Positions 7,661-15,726 of a stretch of 21,258 nt of DNA are shown piece by piece. The position numbers and the translations under genes were made by a program. The notes beneath the pieces were generated by a model. That model was not told the origin of the DNA and searched no databases. It was given only the letters and a program-made list of their open reading frames with translations. The DNA is from an uncultured Desulfovibrio sp. (GTDB taxonomy: Bacteria; Desulfobacterota; Desulfovibrionia; Desulfovibrionales; Desulfovibrionaceae), in contig CAMWTD010000007.1 of assembly GCA_947177085.1 (NCBI GenBank), positions 1-21,258 on the forward strand, given 5' to 3'. Position 1 is the stretch's first letter. Each line of letters begins with the position of its first letter.

Positions 7661-8814
7661 TCAGGGTCGCATGGCAAATCGCCAACAGCGCCGAATGGGT
7701 CGGCGGACTGAATTATTTCATTAATCTGGCGAAGGCCGTCCGCAGCCTGCCCGACGCGAGGATCGAGGTGGTGGCCCTGGGTTCCACGGACAATCTGCCC
7801 GCGCCGCTCAATTCCCTGCCGGGCATCCATATGCCTCCCTTGACCCGGGTCACGCGCCTCTGGGATGCCTTCGGGCGGCATTATCTGCAAAATGGCGGCA
7901 TGACGGGCAGATTTCTCCGCAAGAACAGGGTCGGGCTGCTCTCGCACGGGCCGGCCCTCGGGCGGCGTTCCCGGGTGGCCGCCTTGTGCTGGATTCCGGA
8001 TTTCCAGCATGTGCGCCGACCGGAATTTTTCAGCGCTGAGGAAATCGCCATGCGCGACAGGCATTTTGCGGGCGGCGCGGCCGACGCGCAGGGCATCTTG
8101 CTGAGCAGCGCCGACGCTGCCGCCGACTTCGCCCGGCTGTTTCCGCAACATGCGCACAAGGCCCGCATCCTGCGCTTTGTGGCCGACAGTCGCCCCGCCG
8201 CCGAGGAGGAGCAGCGGGCGGTTCTGGGCAAATATGATATCCACGAGCCCTTTTTCCATGTGCCCAATCAACTCTGGATTCATAAAAATCATGGGGTGGT
8301 GCTGGAGGCCCTGAAGATACTGAAAAGCAAGGGGAGAACGCCCCTTGTGATCAGCACCGGCCGTACCAATGATTACCGCCACCCCGAGTATTTTCCCAAT
8401 TTTAAAAAAACAGTGGAGGAGGCCGGGCTTGCGGAGCGTTTCCGTTTTCTGGGGCTTGCGCCCTATGAAGACGTGCGCGCCCTGATGACCGCCACGGTGG
8501 CCTTTGTCAATCCCTCCTTTTTCGAGGGCTGGAGCACCACAGTGGAGGAAGCCAAAAGCCTCGGCAAGCGGATACTTCTCTCGGGCATCGGCGTTCACAG
8601 GGAGCAGGCCCCGGAGCGGGGCGTCTTTTTCGATCCCGAAGATCCGGAGGCCCTGGCCGCCGCCATGGAGGAGTGCCTTGCGACCTATGATCCCCTGGCC
8701 GAAAGCCAGGCGCGGGCGGCGGCCCAGGCGGCCTTGCCGGGCAGGATGCGGGCCTTCGGGCGCGAGTATGAAAAAATAGTGCTGGGTATGGCTTCCGGCA
8801 AGGAGAAGCCCTGA
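7657..8814 (+). CDS. GT4 family glycosyltransferase
   Basis: A 385-residue GT-B protein. The N-terminal half begins VAWQIANSAEWVGGLNYFINL, the acceptor side with a GG loop. The C-terminal half has FHVPNQLWIHKNH (the usual switch between halves), VISTGRTNDY, FRFLGLAPYEDVRALM, and the intact E-x7-E motif in FEGWSTTVEEAKSLGK. FFDPEDPEALAAAM closes the domain. This is the standard layout of retaining GT4 transferases of lipopolysaccharide and O-antigen assembly. It starts with ATGA overlapping the upstream stop and ends sharing one base with the downstream start (TGATG), so it is inside a tightly coupled operon. Donor and linkage are unknown. Confidence 0.9.
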   Translation: MIRVAWQIANSAEWVGGLNYFINLAKAVRSLPDARIEVVALGSTDNLPAPLNSLPGIHMPPLTRVTRLWDAFGRHYLQNGGMTGRFLRKNRVGLLSHGPALGRRSRVAALCWIPDFQHVRRPEFFSAEEIAMRDRHFAGGAADAQGILLSSADAAADFARLFPQHAHKARILRFVADSRPAAEEEQRAVLGKYDIHEPFFHVPNQLWIHKNHGVVLEALKILKSKGRTPLVISTGRTNDYRHPEYFPNFKKTVEEAGLAERFRFLGLAPYEDVRALMTATVAFVNPSFFEGWSTTVEEAKSLGKRILLSGIGVHREQAPERGVFFDPEDPEALAAAMEECLATYDPLAESQARAAAQAALPGRMRAFGREYEKIVLGMASGKEKP

Positions 8815-10793
8815 TGGAAACCCTTGGGCTCGGCGATGTTATGCCCCTGCTGCGCTGCGTTGCGTGCGGCGGAGACTTGGAGCGTGAACAGGCGGGACTC
8901 CGCTGTACGGCTTGCGGCAAGCAGTATGTCCCTGGCGATGAAGACATCTGCTTCATGGGCGAATACACGCAGGCCGATTGCGCGAGCTTTCTGGAAATCG
9001 ATGCCGTGGCCCGGACGGTACCTGCCCGCAAACGGCCGCCTTTTGAAGCCTGGGACGCCGCCTGCCGGGAGTATGCCAGCCAGGGGGACGCGGTTTTTGC
9101 TCAATATGGCATTGAAAAAACCTATTTCGCCAATCGTTACAACGAATGGAAACTGTGGCGCGCTCTCATGGGGGGCATTGACCTTTCCGGCAAGACAGCG
9201 TTGGACGTGGGCGCGGGAGAGGGCTTTGACAGTTGGCGTTTTTTGGCCATGGGCGCAAGAGTCATCGGCCTCGATTACAATCCGGCGCTGGCCGGACAGG
9301 GCAAGCGCAACCTGCCGGAGATGTTCTGGCTGTCGGGCTTCTCCCACATCCTGCCGCTGAAGGATGAAAGCGTGGATTTTGTGGCCTGCAATGCGGCCTT
9401 GCATCACATGCTGTGCATCCCGCAGGCCATCTCTGAGTTCTTGCGGGTGGTAAAGCCGGGCGGCATGATTATCACCGCGGCCGATTCCTTTTCGGGAGCC
9501 GCCTGGAGCGAGGAGAGCCGGTTGCGGGTATTTAATGCGGATGCCTGGACGCTGAGCGGGGTGAACGAGCAATCCCCGGATATCACGGATTTTATCGAGA
9601 CCTTGCAAAGGTACAGGCACGCTCTGGAGGTAGAGATTTTTACCCATGACACTGGCGCGCGCGATGCCTTTGGCCAGCCCTTGGCCTATCTTCGCAAATG
9701 GAGTTTTGAAGAGTTCCTGAAGGCGCTTCCCAGCCTGGATTACGGGGGCATCTCCATGCGCATTTCCAAAAAATGCTCGCTGGAGATTCCTCCGGCCCTC
9801 CAGCGCGACGGCTGGCTCGCCCCGCAGCGTTTGCTGAAGAAGGACAAGGCTTCCGAAGAACGGCTGAACGAAGCCGTGGAGACCTATGTTGCCGAAAAGG
9901 GCTACGTCAACACTCCATTGCCCAGATCACGCCACGACAAGTTTTTGCAACTCAACGGCTGGCGGCTGCCGGAAGCCGGCTGCGCCTGGCAGGAAGGCTG
10001 GGGCCGGGCCAACAGCTTCTGGCAGAGGACGCCTGAAGAAAGGTCCCTTTCTCTCGAGCTGGAGATGCCCGCTCACGGTGGGGCAAATTTTGGCACAGTG
10101 GAGTTCCTCATCAATGGCTCTTTGGTGAAAAAAGTTGAGCTTGAGCGTGGCCGATGGTGGCATATCTCAGTTCCAATAGACAGCGCGAAAAGTGGCAAAC
10201 CATTTACACTCACGGCCCGTTGCGGAGAAGATGCCATTTTTGAAAACAGGCTCATGCGCTTTCGCAGGGGCGCCGTCGTTCAGGAGGACAGGGGCGACGC
10301 GGCGCTGGAACTGGATGAAAATCCTTCCATCGCCGCGTTGCTCGCGCAGTTCGCCACGGGTCCCGCGCCAGTGCTGTGGCTGCCGCAGAACCCGCCCACC
10401 GGCGGCATGTGCCGTGCCTTTTCAGACCCAAGGTTTAGCCATCATGTGCCGCTGCCCCAGGTGGAATTTTTCAACGTCGCCTTCCCGGGGCTGCCCATCA
10501 CTTCCTATGCGCCGGACAGGGAAGGGTTTCTGCAACTTCTGGCATCCTTCGGCGAAGGCCCAGTCGTGATCGTGTGCGGCCAGGATGTGGACAGGGCGTT
10601 TGTGGAAGTGTTGCGCGCGAACCCTCAGGCTCTTGTGCTCTCAGCGCCGCTCAACGGACGTCTTCCGGAGTCGGCGTCATCCGCCAGCCCGGCCCCCGGG
10701 GCGCGGGGGCTGAAGTGGCTTGCGAAACAGGGGACGCCGCCTCTTGTATGGGCGGCTCTCCGCCGGCTCAAGCGCATGGCCGCTGGCTCCTGA
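8814..10793 (+). CDS. Multidomain methyltransferase with zinc ribbon and uncharacterised C-terminal half
   Basis: A 659-residue protein. A Trm112-like zinc ribbon comes first, with CxxC pairs at residues 15-18 and 31-34 (CVACGG, CTACGK). A class I SAM methyltransferase follows: motif I DVGAGEG at residues 131-137, GARVIGLDYNPAL, SVDFVACNAALHHM and RVVKPGGMIITAAD. After about residue 330 nothing is recognised with certainty. Residues about 380-490 are rich in beta strands and aromatics (LNGWRLPEAGCAW, LSLELEMPAHGG, VEFLINGSLVKKVELERG), resembling a beta-sandwich of carbohydrate-binding type. The last 160 residues (VLWLPQNPPTGG, GPVVIVCGQDVDRAFVEVL) look alpha/beta and end in a basic tail. Likely role: methylation of the polysaccharide or of a precursor. 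It starts one base inside the upstream stop and is the last gene before an 815-base gap. Confidence 0.78.
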   Translation: METLGLGDVMPLLRCVACGGDLEREQAGLRCTACGKQYVPGDEDICFMGEYTQADCASFLEIDAVARTVPARKRPPFEAWDAACREYASQGDAVFAQYGIEKTYFANRYNEWKLWRALMGGIDLSGKTALDVGAGEGFDSWRFLAMGARVIGLDYNPALAGQGKRNLPEMFWLSGFSHILPLKDESVDFVACNAALHHMLCIPQAISEFLRVVKPGGMIITAADSFSGAAWSEESRLRVFNADAWTLSGVNEQSPDITDFIETLQRYRHALEVEIFTHDTGARDAFGQPLAYLRKWSFEEFLKALPSLDYGGISMRISKKCSLEIPPALQRDGWLAPQRLLKKDKASEERLNEAVETYVAEKGYVNTPLPRSRHDKFLQLNGWRLPEAGCAWQEGWGRANSFWQRTPEERSLSLELEMPAHGGANFGTVEFLINGSLVKKVELERGRWWHISVPIDSAKSGKPFTLTARCGEDAIFENRLMRFRRGAVVQEDRGDAALELDENPSIAALLAQFATGPAPVLWLPQNPPTGGMCRAFSDPRFSHHVPLPQVEFFNVAFPGLPITSYAPDREGFLQLLASFGEGPVVIVCGQDVDRAFVEVLRANPQALVLSAPLNGRLPESASSASPAPGARGLKWLAKQGTPPLVWAALRRLKRMAAGS

Positions 10794-11093
10794 TCCCTCA
10801 AGCCCCGGATTCCGCACAGCGGGGCGCGGGGGAAATGCGGCTGATGCCCGAAACGGGCGAACTCCGTGCCTTTCGTGATAGCCTGCCCACTGGGGGCAAC
10901 GGGGCTTGAAGAGTGGGGTCCGCGCATGTCTCGCTCCGCCGGGGCACTGTAGTCCCCCCGAAACCAGCCTGCCTGTTTTAAACGGACATTTTTTCCACGC
11001 GGTTTTCATCTTCGATGTGCATCTTGGCGCGCAGGCCCCAGGACGACCCCGTATTGCCGCCATATGGGCCCGATGCTGCGCGAGTGGACGATG

Positions 11094-11110
11094 CCCTGCC
11101 GAGGGCAGGG
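11094..11110. repeat. GC-rich perfect hairpin upstream of promoter
   Basis: CCCTGCC and GGCAGGG form a 7-bp perfect stem with a three-base GAG loop. It ends ten bases before the TTGACA box. No run of T follows on either strand, so it does not look like an intrinsic terminator. It could be an operator or a boundary structure. Confidence 0.4.
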
Positions 11111-11119
11111 AATCACGTG

Positions 11120-11149
11120 TTGACACGCTTCCGCCGGATAGCGTATATC
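11120..11149 (+). promoter_or_regulatory. Sigma70-like promoter for manC-gmd block
   Basis: A consensus TTGACA at 11120-11125 is followed, after 18 bases, by TATATC at 11144-11149, which matches TATAAT at four of six positions. The -35 element lies inside an inverted repeat CGTGT-TG-ACACG, so a dimeric regulator could cover it. Transcription would start near 11156 and run through a leader of about 450 bases into manC. Assigned from the boxes alone. Confidence 0.55.
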
Positions 11150-11608
11150 TCTACGCCAGTTAAATCTCTGGCAAGAGGTTGAGCTTACAGGATTTTTATG
11201 CCGATGGCGGCCCCTTGGGCGCGCGAAAAGGAAAGCCCCTTGGGGCGCGGTTCCAGTCTCACGCAATCGATTCCTGGCCCCGGGGCCGGATGCCGCAGCG
11301 CCCTCGCCATGGCGGCAGCAAGTGGCGCGCAGGGGCAACGAGGGCAAGACGGCAGGGAGATTCGGCGTATTCCCGACGTCTGGACGCCCCCATTTTTTGC
11401 GGACGCACCCAGAGAGAACCTCCTGTCAACGGGACAGAGGCTCCGGGCGCAGCCCAGTTAGCCGAATTTTTAACGAAACGGCATCCCGCAAGCCTTCCTG
11501 CCGGGTTCCCGCGCGCCGGACTCGCCGGAGCGTGGGCGCACGCGCGGCCGGGCCACATTTTCGGGCGCACCGCCCCCACCGCTAATCTTCTTCAGGACAC
11601 TCATCAGA

Positions 11609-13039
11609 ATGAACGCGGCGTATCCGGTACTTTTATGCGGCGGCAGCGGCACAAGGCTCTGGCCCTTGTCACGGAAGGCGTATCCCAAGCAATTCATGGA
11701 TCTCGGGAACGGCAAAACGCTTTTCAAGGACACGTTAAAGCGCGCCTCGATGATTGCCGGCCTCAAGCATCCTCTTGTCATCTGCAATGAGACGCACCGT
11801 TTCTATGCCCAGGAAAGCCTCGCTGATTGCGGCGTCGAGAGCCGCCTTCTGATCGAGCCCGCGCCGCGCAACACGGCTCCGGCCGTGGCTCTGGGCGCAC
11901 TGGCCGCCCTCGAGCTGGAAGGCGACAGCGCCGAGCCCCCCCTGCTGCTGATCATGCCCGCGGACCATGCCATCGGCGACAACGGGATTTTTGCCGAAAG
12001 CGTCCAGGCGGCCATCCCGCTCGCGGCCGAGGGGATGATCGTGACATTCGGGGTGGAGCCCGATTCGCCGGAAACCGGCTACGGCTATATAAAGAGCGGG
12101 GAGAGCCTCGCCGGCGAAGCGCGCGCCGTCGAGCGCTTTGTGGAAAAGCCCAGCCTGGAGAGCGCCGCCGCCATGCTTGCCCAGGGCGGCTTTTTCTGGA
12201 ACAGCGGCATTTTTTTGCTGCGCGCGGATATTTACCTCGCCGAGCTTGAGCGGTATGCCCCCGAGATTGCCGCCCATACCCGGACAAGCTGGGAGGCCCG
12301 CACGCAAAAGAAAAATTTCGTCAAGCCCGGCGACGCCTTTTTGCAGAACCCCGCCATTTCACTTGACTATGCCGTCATGGAGCAGACGAGCCGCGCGGCC
12401 GTCATCCCCCTCAAGACGCGCTGGCGCGACCTCGGGGTGTGGGAATCCTTTTACCAGGTCGGCGAAAAGGACCAGAACGGCAACGTCAGCAACGGGGATA
12501 TCCTGGCCAAGGGCGCCAGCAACTGCTACCTGCACAGCTCCGGGCGTCTCGTGGCCGCCCTTGATGTGGAGAACCTGGCGGTGGTGGAAACGAAGGACGC
12601 GGTGCTCGTCGCGCCCCGAAGCTCCCTGCAGCAGGTCAAGAGCATCGTCGAGAGCCTCGAGACGGCGGACCGCCCCGAATGCCACCTGCACACGCGGGTG
12701 TTCCGCCCGTGGGGCTGCTATGAAAACCTGAGTTCCGGCGACCGCTTTCAGGTGAAGCGCATCACCGTCAACCCCGGGGCGAGCCTGTCGCTGCAAATGC
12801 ACCATCACCGGGCCGAGCACTGGGTGGTGGTGAGCGGCACGGCGGAGATCACCAATGGCGAATCCGTCGGCCTCTTTGTGGAAAACCAGTCCACCTACAT
12901 CCCGGCCGGCACTACCCACCGGCTCAAGAATCCCGGCATCATCCCCCTCGTCCTGATCGAGATTCAGTCCGGCTCCTACCTCGGCGAAGACGACATCGTC
13001 CGCTTTGAGGATTTTTATGGACGGCATGAACAGGGATAG
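11609..13039 (+). CDS. manC: Bifunctional mannose-1-phosphate guanylyltransferase / mannose-6-phosphate isomerase
   Basis: A 476-residue protein, full length for the type II PMI/GMP family (ManC, AlgA, WbpW). The nucleotidyltransferase signature GGSGTRLWPLSR followed by KAYPKQF is at the N-terminus, with APRNTAPA, MPADH, GYGYI, FVEKP and FWNSGIF in order. The C-terminal cupin isomerase carries QMHHHRAEHW at residues 396-405 and IPAGTTHRLKNPG. The enzyme makes GDP-mannose from mannose-1-phosphate and GTP, and interconverts fructose-6-phosphate and mannose-6-phosphate. GDP-mannose feeds gmd and fcl downstream. A phosphomannomutase is not in the window. The start has only a weak AGGA eleven bases upstream. 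The gene overlaps the next by 23 bases. Confidence 0.96.
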   Translation: MNAAYPVLLCGGSGTRLWPLSRKAYPKQFMDLGNGKTLFKDTLKRASMIAGLKHPLVICNETHRFYAQESLADCGVESRLLIEPAPRNTAPAVALGALAALELEGDSAEPPLLLIMPADHAIGDNGIFAESVQAAIPLAAEGMIVTFGVEPDSPETGYGYIKSGESLAGEARAVERFVEKPSLESAAAMLAQGGFFWNSGIFLLRADIYLAELERYAPEIAAHTRTSWEARTQKKNFVKPGDAFLQNPAISLDYAVMEQTSRAAVIPLKTRWRDLGVWESFYQVGEKDQNGNVSNGDILAKGASNCYLHSSGRLVAALDVENLAVVETKDAVLVAPRSSLQQVKSIVESLETADRPECHLHTRVFRPWGCYENLSSGDRFQVKRITVNPGASLSLQMHHHRAEHWVVVSGTAEITNGESVGLFVENQSTYIPAGTTHRLKNPGIIPLVLIEIQSGSYLGEDDIVRFEDFYGRHEQG

Positions 13040-14777
13040 GGAGCCGCTCATAAGCATCATAGTCGCCGTCCGTGACGGCGCAACGGCCCTGCCTTTTCTG
13101 CTGGACTCGCTGGCCGCCCAGACGAACCGGGATTTTCAATGCGTGGTTCAGGACGGCGATTCCCGGGACGGCACGAGGGAAATCGTTGCCGCCTATCAAG
13201 GCCGCCTCCCCGGTCTGGATATGGCAAGCGCCCGGGATTCCGGCATTTATGACGCCTGGAATCGCGCTGTCGCCCGCGCCCGGGGGCAATGGCTCCTTTT
13301 TCTCGGGGCCGACGACCTGCTCTCGGGCCCCCATGTGACGCAACTTTTGGCCGAGAGGTTGCCGCGCCACGATGAAGGGGTGGAGTACGCCTCCTTTCGC
13401 GTGCTCCTCATGGACAGGAACGGCGAGGCCGTCGAAATCCACCGGGCTTCGCCTGACCCGCTGGGGGACATGCCTGTCCTCTGCCCCTTTCCCATGCCCG
13501 GGCTGCTCTTCCGCAGGTCGCTTTTCGCGGGACGCACGTTTGATGCCTCTTTTGCCATTGCCGGGGATTATGACTTTTTATGCCGCACGGTGACAAAGAA
13601 GAATTACGCGCTCTATGAAGATGTCATTTCATGCATGAAGGTCGGGGGCGTGAGCTCATGCCTGGACAACCAGCTCACGAGCAGGCTGGAACTCTTGCGC
13701 GCCTCGCGGGAGTATTTTCCCAGCCAGTCGCGGCGGAGATTGTACCCCTATCTCCTGTTCAACTGGCTTGAGCGTTTTTGCCACCGGCGCATAAGCGCGT
13801 CTCTCGCCGAATCCATCGCCGACATGGGGCGTTTTCTCAAGGGCAAGGGAAGGTTGTGGACCGTGCCGCAGAAAACAGGGCGCGCCCCGGCCTTTTTGCC
13901 CCCCGCACCGGCTTTTTCCCTTCTTGTTTCCACCATCGGACGCCCGCGGGAGCTGGAACGGCTCCTGACAAGTCTGGCGAAGCAAAAGTACCGGAATTTT
14001 GAACTCATCCTGGCGGATCAAAACCCGCCGGGAGTTCTGGACGCCGTGCTTGACAGGTTCAGGGGGCGGCTCAACATCCGGCATTATCTGGCGACCGGCC
14101 GCAACCTCTGCGCCATCCGCAACGAAATGCTCGGCATGGCGCAAGGGGACCTGCTGCTCTTTCCCGATGACGACTGCCAGTACACGCCGTCGTGCCTGGA
14201 GCGACTCCGGCAGATCTTTGCGGAAAACCCGAGGTTCCACGGCGTCCTCTTTAAATATGCGGATTTTTCCGACGCCCCGGGCGCGCCGGCGTCCGGATGC
14301 CCTGTACGCCCTGTCCGCACGCGCTATTCCCTTTTTCGGCGCACAGGTTCCTTCACCCAGTGTTATCGCCGGCAAGTGTTTGACACAATCCGTTACGACA
14401 CCGCCTTCGGTCCGGCGAGCGGGCGCAAGTACGGCGGCGGGGAAGACACGGACCTGGCCTTGCAAGTCTACGCCGCAGGCTTTAATCTGGCCAAGACGGA
14501 CGAGGTGCTCGCCCTGCATGCGATCCCGCGGGCCGGCGTCTTCGACACCCAGAAGGCAAGGCAGTATGGCGTCTGGCGCATGCGCCTTCTGGCGAAGCAT
14601 GGCTTCCCAGCCTGGTTCAAGGCCGCGAACCTGGCGTATCCGCTCATGAAGGCGGTGGCCGAGCGGGGGAAAACCTGGCCCTACCGCCTCGCCATGATGC
14701 AAGGCAGGATGCAGGGCTGGCGGGAAACCGCGCGCCTCGCGAAAACCCATAAAGCCGGCAGGCGTCTTGATGGATAA
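13017..14777 (+). CDS. Tandem double GT2 glycosyltransferase
   Basis: A 586-residue protein with two GT2 domains. I chose ATG 13017, with GAGG six bases upstream; a TTG at 13005 and an ATG at 13026 are alternatives. Domain one (residues about 8-230) has LISIIVAVRDGATALPFLLD, DGDSRDGTREIV, ARDSGIYDAWNRAV and the metal site LGADDLL. Domain two (about 300-560) begins FSLLVSTIGRPRELERLLTS and has ADQNPPG, FPDDDCQYTP and a later GGGEDTDLALQ acidic site. The two halves are not close copies. Such proteins can add two sugars in sequence, or alternate between two linkages of a repeat. The start lies inside the end of manC and the end overlaps fcl, so the three are probably translated together. Confidence 0.88.
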   Translation: MDGMNRDREPLISIIVAVRDGATALPFLLDSLAAQTNRDFQCVVQDGDSRDGTREIVAAYQGRLPGLDMASARDSGIYDAWNRAVARARGQWLLFLGADDLLSGPHVTQLLAERLPRHDEGVEYASFRVLLMDRNGEAVEIHRASPDPLGDMPVLCPFPMPGLLFRRSLFAGRTFDASFAIAGDYDFLCRTVTKKNYALYEDVISCMKVGGVSSCLDNQLTSRLELLRASREYFPSQSRRRLYPYLLFNWLERFCHRRISASLAESIADMGRFLKGKGRLWTVPQKTGRAPAFLPPAPAFSLLVSTIGRPRELERLLTSLAKQKYRNFELILADQNPPGVLDAVLDRFRGRLNIRHYLATGRNLCAIRNEMLGMAQGDLLLFPDDDCQYTPSCLERLRQIFAENPRFHGVLFKYADFSDAPGAPASGCPVRPVRTRYSLFRRTGSFTQCYRRQVFDTIRYDTAFGPASGRKYGGGEDTDLALQVYAAGFNLAKTDEVLALHAIPRAGVFDTQKARQYGVWRMRLLAKHGFPAWFKAANLAYPLMKAVAERGKTWPYRLAMMQGRMQGWRETARLAKTHKAGRRLDG

Positions 14778-15726
14778 AAACGATAAAATACTTGTCGCCG
14801 GACATTCCGGCCTGGTGGGCAGCGCCATTGAGCGCCGCTTGCGCAAGGCCGGCTTCGCCAACCTGCTGTTGCCTTCAAGCGCGGACGTTGACTTGCGCAA
14901 CCAGGAAAAGACCGCCGCCTTTTTCAGGCGCGAGCGGCCCGACTATGTTTTTCTGGCCGCCGCCCGCGTGGGCGGCATCTATGCCAACGCCACCTATCCG
15001 GCGAGCTTCATCTACGATAACCTGATGATCGCGGCCAACGCCATTGACGCCGCCTACCGCAACGGCTGCAAAAAACTTCTCTTTCTCGGCTCCTCCTGCA
15101 TTTACCCGCGCATGGCCCCGCAGCCCATCGTGGAGGAGGCCCTGCTTTCCGGCCCGCTGGAAAGCACCAATGATTGCTACGCCCTGGCGAAGATATCCGG
15201 CATGCGCATGGCGCGCGCCTACCGCGAGGAATACGGCATGGACGCCATCAGCGCCATGCCCACCAACCTCTACGGCCCGGGGGACAACTACCACCCCACC
15301 AATTCCCATGTTGTGCCGGCCCTGATCCGGCGCTTTGACGAGGCCGCGCGCTCGGGCGCGCCATCGGTGACCATCTGGGGCAGCGGCAAGCCCCTGCGCG
15401 AGTTCATGCATGTGGACGACCTGGCCGACGCCTGCGTCTTTTTGATGGAAAATTATTCGGACGCCCTCCACATCAATGTGGGCACGGGAATGGAGGTTTC
15501 CATCCGCGAGCTTGCCGCCATGATTGCGGAATTGACCGGTTACCGTGGGGAAATCCTGCTGGACCCCTCCAAGCCGGACGGAACGCCGCGCAAATTGCTG
15601 GATTGCAGCCGCCTCTTCGCCCTCGGCTGGCGGCCGTCCATTGACCTTCGCCAGGGGCTTGAAAATGCGATTGCCTGGTATCGCGAACATCGTGACACAC
15701 TGCGCGAAAAGGGGAATAGAGAGTGA
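14770..15726 (+). CDS. fcl: GDP-L-fucose synthase
   Basis: A 318-residue extended SDR, close to the usual 310-320. ILVAGHSGLVGSAI gives the NADP-binding glycine motif. FLGSSCIYPR holds the catalytic Ser, and CYALAKISG gives Tyr137 and Lys141, one residue off the Escherichia coli positions Tyr136 and Lys140. LYGPGDNYHPTNSHV is a family signature. The enzyme epimerises and reduces GDP-4-dehydro-6-deoxy-D-mannose to GDP-L-fucose. Its substrate is made by the next gene. ATG 14770 overlaps the preceding gene by eight bases; an in-frame TTG directly before it is less likely. Also known as wcaG. Confidence 0.95.
   Translation: MDKNDKILVAGHSGLVGSAIERRLRKAGFANLLLPSSADVDLRNQEKTAAFFRRERPDYVFLAAARVGGIYANATYPASFIYDNLMIAANAIDAAYRNGCKKLLFLGSSCIYPRMAPQPIVEEALLSGPLESTNDCYALAKISGMRMARAYREEYGMDAISAMPTNLYGPGDNYHPTNSHVVPALIRRFDEAARSGAPSVTIWGSGKPLREFMHVDDLADACVFLMENYSDALHINVGTGMEVSIRELAAMIAELTGYRGEILLDPSKPDGTPRKLLDCSRLFALGWRPSIDLRQGLENAIAWYREHRDTLREKGNRE

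Larger units (their letters stand above)
10794..11608. other. 815-base non-coding stretch between two operon blocks
   Basis: No convincing gene is seen on either strand. Open frames exist because of the high GC, but their translations are arginine- and proline-rich, contain no family motifs and have no fitting ribosome site. What it does hold: a GC hairpin at 11094-11110 (CCCTGCC, loop GAG, GGCAGGG); a sigma70-like promoter from 11120; a 12-base palindrome GCCCCTTGGGGC at 11235-11246, with a near-copy of its left part 25 bases upstream at 11210; GGCCCCGGGGCC at 11276-11287; and a bulged hairpin at 11419-11440. From the promoter this leaves an untranslated leader of roughly 450 bases before manC. 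No T-tract terminator for the upstream genes was found. Confidence 0.6.

Noticed and set aside
10850..10862. GCCCG-AAA-CGGGC hairpin as a terminator after 10793
   Set aside because: The stem is only five base pairs and no T-tract follows.
10677..11126. Antisense open frame of 149 codons at the start of the long gap
   Set aside because: It is arginine- and proline-rich, has no motif or ribosome site, and crosses the end of a real gene.
11136..11145. Resemblance of GGATAGCGTA to the JUMPstart ops element
   Set aside because: It matches GGCGGTAGCGT only with an inserted base, overlaps the -10 region of the promoter, and lies where the RNA would not be transcribed.
11179..11790. Open frame of 203 codons upstream of and into manC
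   Set aside because: It runs into manC in another frame, contains no recognisable domain, and ends inside the manC nucleotidyltransferase domain.
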